NCBI GenBank assembly: GCA_019912905.1
Contig: JAIOHO010000777.1
Coordinates: forward strand, 1-23,863
From: Anaerolineae bacterium
GTDB taxonomy: Bacteria > Chloroflexota > Anaerolineae > Aggregatilineales > Phototrophicaceae
Direction of reading: 5' to 3'
Length of the DNA stretch: 23,863 nt
Shown here in pieces: positions 1-7,396 of the stretch. Position 1 is the first letter of the stretch. Each line of letters begins with the position of its first letter. The notes beneath the pieces were generated by a model. That model was not told the origin of the DNA and searched no databases. It worked only from the letters and a program-made list of their open reading frames with translations. The position numbers were made by a program, and so were the translations under genes.

Positions 1-1388
1 TGGCGGGTGGTCCTGGCTTCTGGTTTCACGTCATTTATTCGTACAGCCTGCTCCTGATCGCCTGCATCATGCTCGGCCAGTACTATCTGCACCAGCAAAG
101 GCCCTATCGACGGCAGACAGGAGCGCTGCTTTTTGGTGCGCTCCTGCCCTGGCTGAGCAACATCATCAGCATCGCAGGCTTGAATCCGCTGCCGAACCTC
201 GACCTGACGCCCATCGTTTTTACGCTGACCGGCCTGATTTACACCTACAACCTGTTTCACAATCGCTTTCTCGACCTGGTGCCCATCGCCCGCAGCCAGA
301 TTTTCGACACCCTGCAAGAATGTGTGATCGTCGTGGATCAACAGCAGCGCCTGGTCGATCTGAACCCGGCAGCAGAGAATTTTCTGCATTCGATCCACGA
401 GGGGCCGCTGCTGCTCGACCCGGGCCAGCCGATCGATCAGTTTCTGAGCGCGTGGCCTGAGTGGTTGACCGAGGGCGAAAGTCAGGATGTGGAATGGACC
501 GACCTGCACGGCAGGCCCCACGTGTATAATCGGCGCATCTCGACAGTGAATGACCGGCACGGCCAGCCGCAGGGCAAGGTCCTGCTGTTGAGTGACATTA
601 CGCGCCAGAAGCGGGCTGAAGAACAGGAACGGCAGCTCGCCTTTGAACAGGAACGCATGCGCATCATGTCGCTGTTTCTGGCGGACGCCGCCCACGAGTT
701 CAAGACGCCGCTCACCGTCATTCAGACCAGCCTCTACCTGTTGAAACGCACGCTGGTCAGCGACGAGCAGCTCAAGCGCGTCACGCTGATCGAACAGCAA
801 AGCCAGTTGATGAATCGGTTGGTCGAAGACCTGATGACGATCCTCCGCCTTCAGGACCCGGCCCGGCGCGTCAGCACCGAGTTTGATTTACACCAGATGC
901 TGACCGCGGTCGCCGAACAGTTCAAGCCACAGGCCGCCGTCAGGAATATCCGCATCGTGCTCGACTTCAGCCGCGTGCCGATTGTCGCCACAGGCGATTA
1001 TGACCAGCTTGAACGTGCGTTCAGCAATCTGGTCGATAACGCCGTGCGGTACTCCAACCCGGGTGGCACCGTCACGATTCAGACCTTCCGGCTCGCCGAA
1101 GCAATCACCATCAGAATCGCGGACACCGGCACCGGCATCACCCCGGATGATCTGCCCAATATTTTCAACAGCTTCTTTCGCAGCGACACCGCCCATACGA
1201 CGCCCGGATTGGGGTTGGGCCTGTCGATTGTCAAGCGCGTGATCGACAACCACCAGGGGCAGATCCGCGTTCAGTCGCAGCCGAATGAAGGCAGCACCTT
1301 TGAAATTACCCTGTTCGACGCCGCACCCTCGAAACGATCACACCGCCAACCCGAAGCCGCTCTGCCGAGGGAGAACGCCGTTCAATGA
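1..1388 (+). CDS. Membrane sensor histidine kinase (7TM-type N-terminus, PAS, HisKA, HATPase), 5' truncated by window edge
   Basis: Two-component sensor kinase that autophosphorylates a histidine and passes the phosphate to a response regulator, which is not in this window. The frame is open to the left edge (first full codon at position 3), so the ATG at 69 is internal and the true start lies outside. About 462 residues are visible. Three hydrophobic segments in the first ~90 residues look like the end of a HisKA_7TM-type sensor region. A PAS-like segment (VIVVDQQQRLVDLNPAAENF) follows. The H-box AAHEFKTPL has the phosphoacceptor His at about visible residue 231. The N-box DNAVRYSNPGG is near residue 346, the G1 box DTGTGI near 374, and the G2 box GLGLGL near 402, so the ATPase domain is complete. 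The stop is 27 bp from the end of the convergent creatininase-family gene. The signal sensed cannot be inferred. Confidence 0.93.
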   Translation, partial: AGGPGFWFHVIYSYSLLLIACIMLGQYYLHQQRPYRRQTGALLFGALLPWLSNIISIAGLNPLPNLDLTPIVFTLTGLIYTYNLFHNRFLDLVPIARSQIFDTLQECVIVVDQQQRLVDLNPAAENFLHSIHEGPLLLDPGQPIDQFLSAWPEWLTEGESQDVEWTDLHGRPHVYNRRISTVNDRHGQPQGKVLLLSDITRQKRAEEQERQLAFEQERMRIMSLFLADAAHEFKTPLTVIQTSLYLLKRTLVSDEQLKRVTLIEQQSQLMNRLVEDLMTILRLQDPARRVSTEFDLHQMLTAVAEQFKPQAAVRNIRIVLDFSRVPIVATGDYDQLERAFSNLVDNAVRYSNPGGTVTIQTFRLAEAITIRIADTGTGITPDDLPNIFNSFFRSDTAHTTPGLGLGLSIVKRVIDNHQGQIRVQSQPNEGSTFEITLFDAAPSKRSHRQPEAALPRENAVQ

Positions 1389-1415
1389 ACCCAGTCTGCG
1401 CCCTTATTGAAGACT

Positions 1416-2213
1416 TCAGTGGGTGGAGGCGTCGAAAAAAGCATCCTGCAAACGTTTTGTTTCGGCATCCGTTTTGATGAGGCGAATGGCCTTCGCCAGG
1501 GCACGTGCCTGGGCTGCCAGCAGGGTTTCACCTTTGGCGGCGGTCGCCGGGCTGCCATCTCCGCGATAGTGGGTCGGGTGGTCGGCATACCACCAGATTC
1601 CCGTTTCGATGCCCTGGTCGCGCAGCGCCTGCAAACGTCCCTGCGGCATGCCTTCCCCGTCGCTGTGAAGCTGGTCGCGCCGCACAAGATCGGGCCGAAT
1701 CGCCAGAATCGTGCTGGTCTCGCTTTCCCCTGCATGTCCATCCACGGTCGAAGCCCACTGCGCCGCAACCGCCGCTTCATCGTCCGGGCCGGGCCGTGTC
1801 GAGGCCACGTAAACCACATAGTCCCGCGCACTTTCAAGCTGCGCCTGCAAAAAGAAGCGGATCAGGTGGTTGTTGCCGCCGTGCGCATTGACCAGCACGA
1901 TCTTCTTCAGGCCATTGCGCGCGATTTCGCGGCAGACATTGTCCAGCAGCCGCACGATCAACTCAGCGTCGATGGCAATCGTCCCGGCACAATGACGTGC
2001 CTCCAGAATCTGTGTGAAGATAAAATCGGGGAAGATGACCGCCGGTTCGATTTCCGCCGCTCGGCGGCACAGTTCACGGCCAATGTACATGTCGGTTCCC
2101 AGCGGCAGATGATGCGCGTGACGTTCGATAACCGACAGCGGCAGCAGACAGACGCCCTGCGCAGCCGTCACCGCTTCTGGAAACTGATCGCCTGTCAGTT
2201 TTTCCCATCGCAT
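1416..2213 (-). CDS. Creatininase-family amidohydrolase
   Basis: Metal-dependent amidohydrolase of the creatininase fold (creatinine amidohydrolase, MftE-like and related cyclic-amide hydrolases); 265 residues, the usual family length. Visible motifs are IERHAHHLPLGTD (Glu30, His32, Asp41), which corresponds to the family's E-x-H-...-D metal site, then VNAHGGNN (His111) and DGHAGESETS (His160, Glu163). The family usually reads G-S-x-E-Q-H-G-P-H-L-P at the first motif; here Gly-Ser is Leu-Ser and Gly-Pro is Ala-His, so substrate choice may differ. Start at 2213: AAGGAG lies 8 nt upstream of the ATG. No signal peptide, so it is cytoplasmic. The gene is a single transcription unit, divergent from cydA and convergent with the kinase. 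No mycofactocin or creatine genes lie nearby, so the specific reaction is unknown. Confidence 0.85.
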   Translation of the reverse strand: MRWEKLTGDQFPEAVTAAQGVCLLPLSVIERHAHHLPLGTDMYIGRELCRRAAEIEPAVIFPDFIFTQILEARHCAGTIAIDAELIVRLLDNVCREIARNGLKKIVLVNAHGGNNHLIRFFLQAQLESARDYVVYVASTRPGPDDEAAVAAQWASTVDGHAGESETSTILAIRPDLVRRDQLHSDGEGMPQGRLQALRDQGIETGIWWYADHPTHYRGDGSPATAAKGETLLAAQARALAKAIRLIKTDAETKRLQDAFFDASTH

Positions 2214-2434
2214 GGTGTGATCTCCTTAATGCATACAGTCCCAAATCCACAGTGCGGACAGCCGCCGCTAGCATAGCATATTCCGCGCGCGCCGGGCAGG
2301 AGCGTCGTCCGAGAAGCGGACTCCTGGCAGTGTAGACTAATCGTCACCCGAGTTTTATGATGGTTATAACTGCTGGCCTGGAGGGTTAGCAGCTACTATG
2401 GCTGGATGGTTTTTATGGGGATTGGGAAAATGAT
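2214..2434. promoter_or_regulatory. Divergent promoter region between the creatininase-family gene and cydA
   Basis: This 221-bp spacer must carry the promoters of both divergent genes. On the + strand a TATAAC (-10-like) sits in the segment GGTTATAACTGC with no convincing -35, so the cydA promoter is not firmly placed. An imperfect hairpin occupies 2298-2325: AGGA/TCCT outside and GTCCG/CGGAC inside, with a 5-nt bulge. GGGA at 2424-2427, 7 nt before the ATG at 2435, is a reasonable cydA ribosome-binding site. I found no recognisable Rex, FNR or ArcA site. Confidence 0.4.
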
Positions 2435-3847
2435 ATGGATGCATTGACCCTGGCACGACTGCAATTCGGCATCACCACCGTGTATCATTTCTTCTTCGTA
2501 CCCCTCAGCATCGGTTTGTCGATCATCGTGGCGGTGATGCAGACGTTTTACGTGCGCACCGGCCAGGAACGCTATAAATCGATGGCGAAATTCTGGGGCA
2601 AGCTGCTGCTCATCAACTTTGCGATGGGCGTCGTTACCGGCATCGTGCAGGAATTCCAGTTCGGCATGAACTGGTCGGAATATTCCCGCTTCGTCGGGGA
2701 CATCTTCGGCGCGCCGCTGGCGGTAGAAGCGCTGGTGGCCTTCTTCATCGAATCGACCTTCCTGGGGGTGTGGATCTTCGGCTGGGAAAAGCTGTCCAAA
2801 GGCACGCATCTGGCTGCCATCTGGCTGGTGGCGCTGGCCGCCAACGTCTCGGCCTTCTGGATTCTCGTCGCCAATTCCTTCATGCAGCACCCGGTCGGCT
2901 ACCAGATTGCCGAGAGTGGGCGCGCGGAAATGACCGACTTCATCGCGGTCATCACCAACCCCAACGTCCTGCTGCAATTCCCGCATGTGGCCCTGGGCGG
3001 TCTGACCACTGGGGCCTTTTTCGTCGTCGGCATCAGCGCCTATCACCTGCTGCGCAACCGACACCGCAGCCTGCCCATGTTCCAGACATCCCTGCGCATC
3101 GGGCTGATCTTCGGGCTGGTTGCCGTGTCTGGCACGATGATTTTCGGTCACCTCCAGGGCCAGCGCATGGCTGATACCCAGCCGATGAAACTGGCTTCAG
3201 CGGAGGGCCTGTGGGAATCCGAAGATCCAGCGTCGCTGTCGTTGTTCCAGATCGGCAACGAGCAGGACCGCGAGTCGGTCGTCAATATCCGCATCCCCTC
3301 CCTGTTGAGCTTCCTGACGTACAACACGCCCGACGGCCTGGTGCACGGTATCAACCAGATTCAGGCAGAATACGAGCAGCAGTATGGCCCGGGGAATTAC
3401 GTGCCACCGGCCATCTGGCTGACCTACTGGAGCTTCCGCGCGATGGTGGGCGCAGGCGCGGCGATGGCGCTGCTGGCGGTCGTCGGGCTGTTTTTCAGCT
3501 ACACCAACCGGATGAGCCAGTTTAAGTGGTTCCTGCGCCTGCTCATCGCGGCGATTTTGCTGCCCTATCTGGCAAACTCGACCGGCTGGCTGCTGACCGA
3601 GGTGGGCCGCCAACCGTGGATCGTGCAGGGCCTGATGACCATCGACCAGGCGGTATCGCCCAACGTCACCCCGGCGATGCTGTGGATCACCCTGATCGGC
3701 TTTACGCTGATTTACGGCGCGCTGATGGTGGCCGATATTTACCTGCTGCAAAAATTCGCGCGGGATATCGGTCACGAAGACCCGCAGTCCGAGATGTCGA
3801 GCGCGGCCCAGGGTAAAAACCAGGCCCCGCTCAAGAGCACCTATTGA
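2435..3847 (+). CDS. cydA: Cytochrome bd ubiquinol/menaquinol oxidase subunit I
   Basis: Catalytic subunit of the cytochrome bd oxidase in the cytoplasmic membrane. It oxidises quinol and reduces O2 to water using hemes b558, b595 and d. The protein has 470 residues. The heme-ligand residues are all there: His18 (TTVYH), His184 (QFPHVALGG) and Met337 in YWSFRAMVG. Acidic proton-path residues are Glu98 and Glu106 in VEALVAFFIES. The quinol-binding loop keeps Lys252 and Glu257 (QPMKLASAEGLW), the same numbers as in E. coli, and the GRQPW signature is at 391-395. The protein is shorter than E. coli CydA (about 520 residues) because the segment after Glu257 is short, that is, the short Q-loop class. 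It is followed 14 bp later by cydB, with cydDC further downstream, so the bd assembly system is complete. Confidence 0.97.
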   Translation: MDALTLARLQFGITTVYHFFFVPLSIGLSIIVAVMQTFYVRTGQERYKSMAKFWGKLLLINFAMGVVTGIVQEFQFGMNWSEYSRFVGDIFGAPLAVEALVAFFIESTFLGVWIFGWEKLSKGTHLAAIWLVALAANVSAFWILVANSFMQHPVGYQIAESGRAEMTDFIAVITNPNVLLQFPHVALGGLTTGAFFVVGISAYHLLRNRHRSLPMFQTSLRIGLIFGLVAVSGTMIFGHLQGQRMADTQPMKLASAEGLWESEDPASLSLFQIGNEQDRESVVNIRIPSLLSFLTYNTPDGLVHGINQIQAEYEQQYGPGNYVPPAIWLTYWSFRAMVGAGAAMALLAVVGLFFSYTNRMSQFKWFLRLLIAAILLPYLANSTGWLLTEVGRQPWIVQGLMTIDQAVSPNVTPAMLWITLIGFTLIYGALMVADIYLLQKFARDIGHEDPQSEMSSAAQGKNQAPLKSTY

Positions 3848-3861
3848 TAGGGGAAGCGATC

Positions 3862-4875
3862 ATGGATCTACAAACCGTCTGGTTCATTCTCATCGCGGTG
3901 CTGTTCGCCGGATTCTTCCTGCTCGAAGGTTATGATTACGGCGTGGGCATCCTGCTGCCCTTCCTCGGCAAAAAAGACGCCGAACGGCGCGTCATCATCA
4001 ACGCCATCGGCCCCTTCTGGGATGGCAACGAAGTCTGGCTGCTGACCGCAGGTGGCGCCATGTTTGCGGCTTTCCCACACTGGTATGCCACCCTGTTCAG
4101 CGGCTTCTATCTGGCACTGTTCCTGATCCTCATCGCGCTCATCCTGCGCGGTGTGGCCTTTGAATTTCGCAGCAAAGACGATAATCCGCGCTGGCGTGCC
4201 CTGTGGGACTGGTCGCTCTTCTTCGGCAGCGCCGTCCCCGCCCTGCTGTGGGGTGTGGCCGTCGCCAACATCGTGCGCGGCGTGGCGATTGATGCCGACA
4301 TGAATTTCGTCGGCTCGTTCTTCGACCTGCTTAATCCTTATGCTCTGCTCGGCGGCGTGCTCACCCTGACCCTGTTCACCCTGCACGGCGCGCTGTTCCT
4401 CGAATTAAAAATCGGGGGCGAGCTGCGGACACGGGCGCAGGGCGTCGTCAAGATGCTCTGGCTGCCGGTCACGGTGCTGGCGCTGGCCTTCGTCGGCTAC
4501 AGCGCCCTGGAAACCGACATGTTCGCCAACCTGACCGTACTTAAGGTTGTTGGGTTGGTCGGGGCGGTGGCCGGGCTGCTGTTTACTGGCGCGATGATTT
4601 TCACCAAACGTTATGGGCGCGCCTTCCTGGGCACCGCCATCACCCTCATTTCGACGGTCATCCTGCTGTTCTGGACGCTGTTTCCGCGCGTCATGCCCTC
4701 GACACTGGATGAAGCCTTCGACCTGACCATCTACAACGCCTCGTCGAGCGACTATACCCTGAGCGTCATGACAGTCATCGCCTTCACGGTAGTGCCCATC
4801 GTCCTGATCTATCAGGCCTGGACCTATCGCGTCTTCCGCAAGCGGCTGACCGTCGAGAGCGAACTGGAGTATTAG
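3862..4875 (+). CDS. cydB: Cytochrome bd oxidase subunit II
   Basis: Integral membrane partner of CydA; 337 residues with eight or more hydrophobic segments. Conserved features are LLEGYDYGVGILLPF near residues 20-34, IGPFWDGNEVWLLTAGGAMF near 49-68 and LRGVAFEFR near 95-103, all typical of CydB. An in-frame TTG at 3844 overlaps the cydA stop, but I prefer the ATG at 3862: it has AGGGGA about 8 nt upstream, and the protein then begins MDLQTVWF, as CydB proteins usually do. The gene is co-transcribed with cydA. A strong inverted repeat follows its stop, which may end or protect the cydAB message. Confidence 0.96.
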   Translation: MDLQTVWFILIAVLFAGFFLLEGYDYGVGILLPFLGKKDAERRVIINAIGPFWDGNEVWLLTAGGAMFAAFPHWYATLFSGFYLALFLILIALILRGVAFEFRSKDDNPRWRALWDWSLFFGSAVPALLWGVAVANIVRGVAIDADMNFVGSFFDLLNPYALLGGVLTLTLFTLHGALFLELKIGGELRTRAQGVVKMLWLPVTVLALAFVGYSALETDMFANLTVLKVVGLVGAVAGLLFTGAMIFTKRYGRAFLGTAITLISTVILLFWTLFPRVMPSTLDEAFDLTIYNASSSDYTLSVMTVIAFTVVPIVLIYQAWTYRVFRKRLTVESELEY

Positions 4876-4905
4876 ATTCGTCGGCTGACCTCAATAAATC
4901 CATTC

Positions 4906-4939
4906 GACAGCGGCATTTCCATCCAGCAATGCCGCTGTC
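4906..4939 (+). terminator. Perfect 12-bp inverted repeat after cydB
   Basis: GACAGCGGCATT (4906-4917) and AATGCCGCTGTC (4928-4939) are exact reverse complements around a 10-nt loop, 30 bp after the cydB stop. No T-run follows (TTGCTGAAAC), so it is not a classic intrinsic terminator. It may be a transcript-end stabiliser, a Rho-dependent 3' end, or a leaky terminator before the acetyltransferase gene. Confidence 0.55.
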
Positions 4940-5028
4940 TTGCTGAAACGTTGAAATCATCTACCGGGCTGAGAGCGAGCTGCACAGCTTGTGAAGGCGC
5001 GTACTGATGCACGAACACAGGGAGCCGA

Positions 5029-5598
5029 ATGACCGAAATTTACGACTTTTCCAGTTTTCCGATCCTGCGCACCGAACGGCTGACCCTGCGCCAGCTCACA
5101 TCCCAGGATGCCGAGGCGCTGCTGGCGATTTTTGACCCGGAAGAGGCGCGGCGTTTCAGCACGCGTCCGCCGCTTGAAACCCGCGAAGCCGCCATCAAGA
5201 TGATTAACTGGTTTAATGACCTCACCCATCACCGGCAGGCGATTCAGTGGGGCATCACGCTGCACGAAAACGAGCGCGTCCTCATCGGCACCTGCGGTTG
5301 GTACAGTTGGGCACAGTCCGACCGCCGCGTCGATATTGGTTATCATATCGTGCCGTCGCAGTGGGGCCAGGGCTATGCCACCGAAGCTACGCGCGCCATG
5401 CTCCGCTGGTGCTTCGAAAACCTGGATTTACACCGCATCCAGGCCGACTGCACCGCTGGTCACGACGCGTCCGAGCGCGTCCTGCTCAAATGCGGCTTCA
5501 CAGTCGAAGGAGTCTGGCGCGAAAGCTGCTGGGAGCATGAACGCTTCGTGGACATCAAGCAGTTCGGCCTGCTGCGGCGTGAATTCGATTTTACCTGA
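5029..5598 (+). CDS. GNAT acetyltransferase, RimJ/RimL type
   Basis: Acetyl-CoA-dependent N-acetyltransferase, 189 residues, one GNAT domain. The N-terminal ILRTERLTLRQLTSQDAEAL is the standard RimJ/RimL-type opening. The acetyl-CoA-binding motif A reads QWGQGYATEATRAML near residues 110-124. The region NLDLHRIQADCTAGHDASERVLLKCGF is the typical motif-B region of the subfamily. The family includes ribosomal-protein N-alpha-acetyltransferases and antibiotic or small-molecule acetylases; the substrate here is unknown. GGGAG 4 nt before the ATG supports the start. The gene sits between cydAB and cydDC on the same strand, but a hairpin on one side and a separate promoter on the other suggest it is only a neighbour, not a bd assembly factor. 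Confidence 0.9.
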   Translation: MTEIYDFSSFPILRTERLTLRQLTSQDAEALLAIFDPEEARRFSTRPPLETREAAIKMINWFNDLTHHRQAIQWGITLHENERVLIGTCGWYSWAQSDRRVDIGYHIVPSQWGQGYATEATRAMLRWCFENLDLHRIQADCTAGHDASERVLLKCGFTVEGVWRESCWEHERFVDIKQFGLLRREFDFT

Positions 5599-5634
5599 GC
5601 TTCATTCCGCGCTCGTGGGGACGCTGTGCGAGCC

Positions 5635-5662
5635 TTGTTCGCCCAACGACCTGTGCTAGAAT
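5635..5662 (+). promoter_or_regulatory. Sigma70-like promoter of cydD, probably giving a leaderless mRNA
   Basis: TTGTTC (5635-5640) and TAGAAT (5657-5662) are separated by 16 bp, with TGC just before the -10 (extended -10). The ATG of cydD starts at 5669, 6 nt after the -10, so transcription would start at or next to the A of the ATG. No Shine-Dalgarno-like purine run precedes this ATG, which agrees with leaderless initiation. Confidence 0.55.
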
Positions 5663-5668
5663 GCCCCT

Positions 5669-7396
5669 ATGAACACACATCTCCTGACCGAGGCGAGGCG
5701 AATGCGCCTCACCTTTATGGCGACGATTGCCCTCAGCGTCACGGGCGGCATCTGCCTGATCGCCCAGGCGTTTGCGTTGAGCCGCATCATCCGGCAGGTG
5801 TTCCTCGATCATGCCGCGCTGGAGGAGGTTTCCGGGCTGCTGCTCATCGTCGGGCTGCTGGTCACGCTGCGGGCGCTGCTCGGTTGGGGCGCGCATCGGA
5901 CAGCCTCAGAGGTCGCCATCCGCGTCAAAGCTGATCTGCGCAAGCGGCTGCTGGTGCACCTGGCCGCACTCGGCCCGACCTATCTGCTCGGCGAACGCAC
6001 CGGCGAACTGGTCACGACCGCCACGACCGGCATCGACGCGCTCGATCCCTTTTTCCGCGATTATCTGCCGGCGCTGTTCAACGCCCTGCTGATCCCGCTG
6101 GCGATCCTGCTCGTTGTGTTTCCGCTGGATGCGCTGACGTTCATCATCCTGCTGATCACCGCCCCGCTGATTCCGGCGTTCATGATGCTGATCGGCATGG
6201 CTGCCGGTGCACTGGCACGGCAGCAGTATGCCCGCTTAAGCCATCTGAGCGCGCACTTTCTCGACGTGACGCAGGGGTTGGCGACCCTCAAATTATTCAA
6301 CCGCAGCCGCTACCAGATCACCACCATCGCCCACATTTCGGACGATTTCCGCAGCGCCACGATGCGCGTGCTGCGTGTGGCCTTCGTCTCGGCCTTCGCG
6401 CTGGAGATGCTGGCGACCCTCAGCGTGGCGATCGTCGCCGTCGAGATCGGCTTGCGGCTGCTGCACGGCGGCATCCCTTTCGAGCAGGCGCTGTTTTTGC
6501 TGGTCATCGCGCCGGAGTTTTACCAGCCGCTGCGCACGCTGGGCGCAAAGTTTCATGCGGGCACGGAGGCATCCGCCGCTGCCGAGCGCCTCTTCGCGGT
6601 GCTGGCGATGCCCCTGCCGCCCAGACCAGCACGGGCGGTCCCGATTCCCGATAGACTGCACCTGCGCTTCGACAATGTGACCTATCGCTATCCCGACAGC
6701 GCGCGGCCTGCCGTCGATCAGCTTTCGTTCGAGATTCACCCGGGGGAGCATGTCGCACTGGTGGGCGAAAGCGGCAGCGGAAAAAGCACAACCGCCGCGC
6801 TGCTGCTGCGCTTCCTCGCGCCGGATTCCGGCCAGATCACGGTCAGCGGCGTCGATCTGGCGCAGGCCATTGCCGACCAGTGGCGCACGCGCATTGCCTG
6901 GGTGTCACAGTCGCCGCACCTGTTCCAGACGACCATTGCCGACAATATCCGCCTGGGCCGCCCGGCTGCCCCACTTGAGGACGTCATGGAGGCAGCCAGA
7001 CTTGCCGAAGCCCACGAATTTATCCAGGCCCTGCCCCAGGGTTATGACACCCCTTGCGGCGAACGCGGCCTGCGTCTGAGCGGCGGCCAGGCCCAGCGCA
7101 TCGCCATCGCCCGCGCCTTCCTGACCGATGCGCCGCTGCTGGTGCTGGATGAGATGACGGCTTTCCTCGACCCGCAGACCGAAGCGGCGGTTCAGAGCGG
7201 GCTGCGCCGCCTGCTTCAGGGCCGCACGGCACTGGTCATCACCCACCGACTGCACACCATCATGCAGATGGACCGGATTATCGTCCTGCACGCCGGGCGT
7301 GTGGTCGAGGAAGGCACGCATTCCCAGTTGATGAATCAGGCGGGCCGCTACCGCGCCCTGGTCGAAGTCTTCGACCCGGTGACTCATGCCGGCTAA
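5669..7396 (+). CDS. cydD: CydD subunit of the heterodimeric CydDC thiol/heme ABC transporter
   Basis: Half-transporter (membrane domain plus ATPase) that pairs with CydC; CydDC is known to move cysteine/glutathione or heme-related cargo and is needed to assemble cytochrome bd. The protein has 575 residues: six membrane segments in about residues 15-310 and an ABC domain from about 335. Walker A GESGSGKST is at 366-374, the signature LSGGQ at 470-474, Walker B ends at Asp494-Glu495, and the H-switch His is at 526. The D-loop region reads DEMTAFLD rather than the usual DEATAHLD. The ATG at 5669 has no SD but a good promoter 6 nt away. The stop overlaps the cydC start by 11 bp, which points to translational coupling. 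Confidence 0.93.
   Translation: MNTHLLTEARRMRLTFMATIALSVTGGICLIAQAFALSRIIRQVFLDHAALEEVSGLLLIVGLLVTLRALLGWGAHRTASEVAIRVKADLRKRLLVHLAALGPTYLLGERTGELVTTATTGIDALDPFFRDYLPALFNALLIPLAILLVVFPLDALTFIILLITAPLIPAFMMLIGMAAGALARQQYARLSHLSAHFLDVTQGLATLKLFNRSRYQITTIAHISDDFRSATMRVLRVAFVSAFALEMLATLSVAIVAVEIGLRLLHGGIPFEQALFLLVIAPEFYQPLRTLGAKFHAGTEASAAAERLFAVLAMPLPPRPARAVPIPDRLHLRFDNVTYRYPDSARPAVDQLSFEIHPGEHVALVGESGSGKSTTAALLLRFLAPDSGQITVSGVDLAQAIADQWRTRIAWVSQSPHLFQTTIADNIRLGRPAAPLEDVMEAARLAEAHEFIQALPQGYDTPCGERGLRLSGGQAQRIAIARAFLTDAPLLVLDEMTAFLDPQTEAAVQSGLRRLLQGRTALVITHRLHTIMQMDRIIVLHAGRVVEEGTHSQLMNQAGRYRALVEVFDPVTHAG

Noticed and set aside
1407..2276. Open frame on the + strand opposite the creatininase-family gene
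   Set aside because: The minus-strand protein has all family motifs and a good SD; the + frame has low-complexity basic composition.
2396..3775. Two open frames on the minus strand opposite cydA
   Set aside because: CydA is unmistakable on the + strand; the antisense frames are Gln/Asp/Arg/His-rich with no domain.
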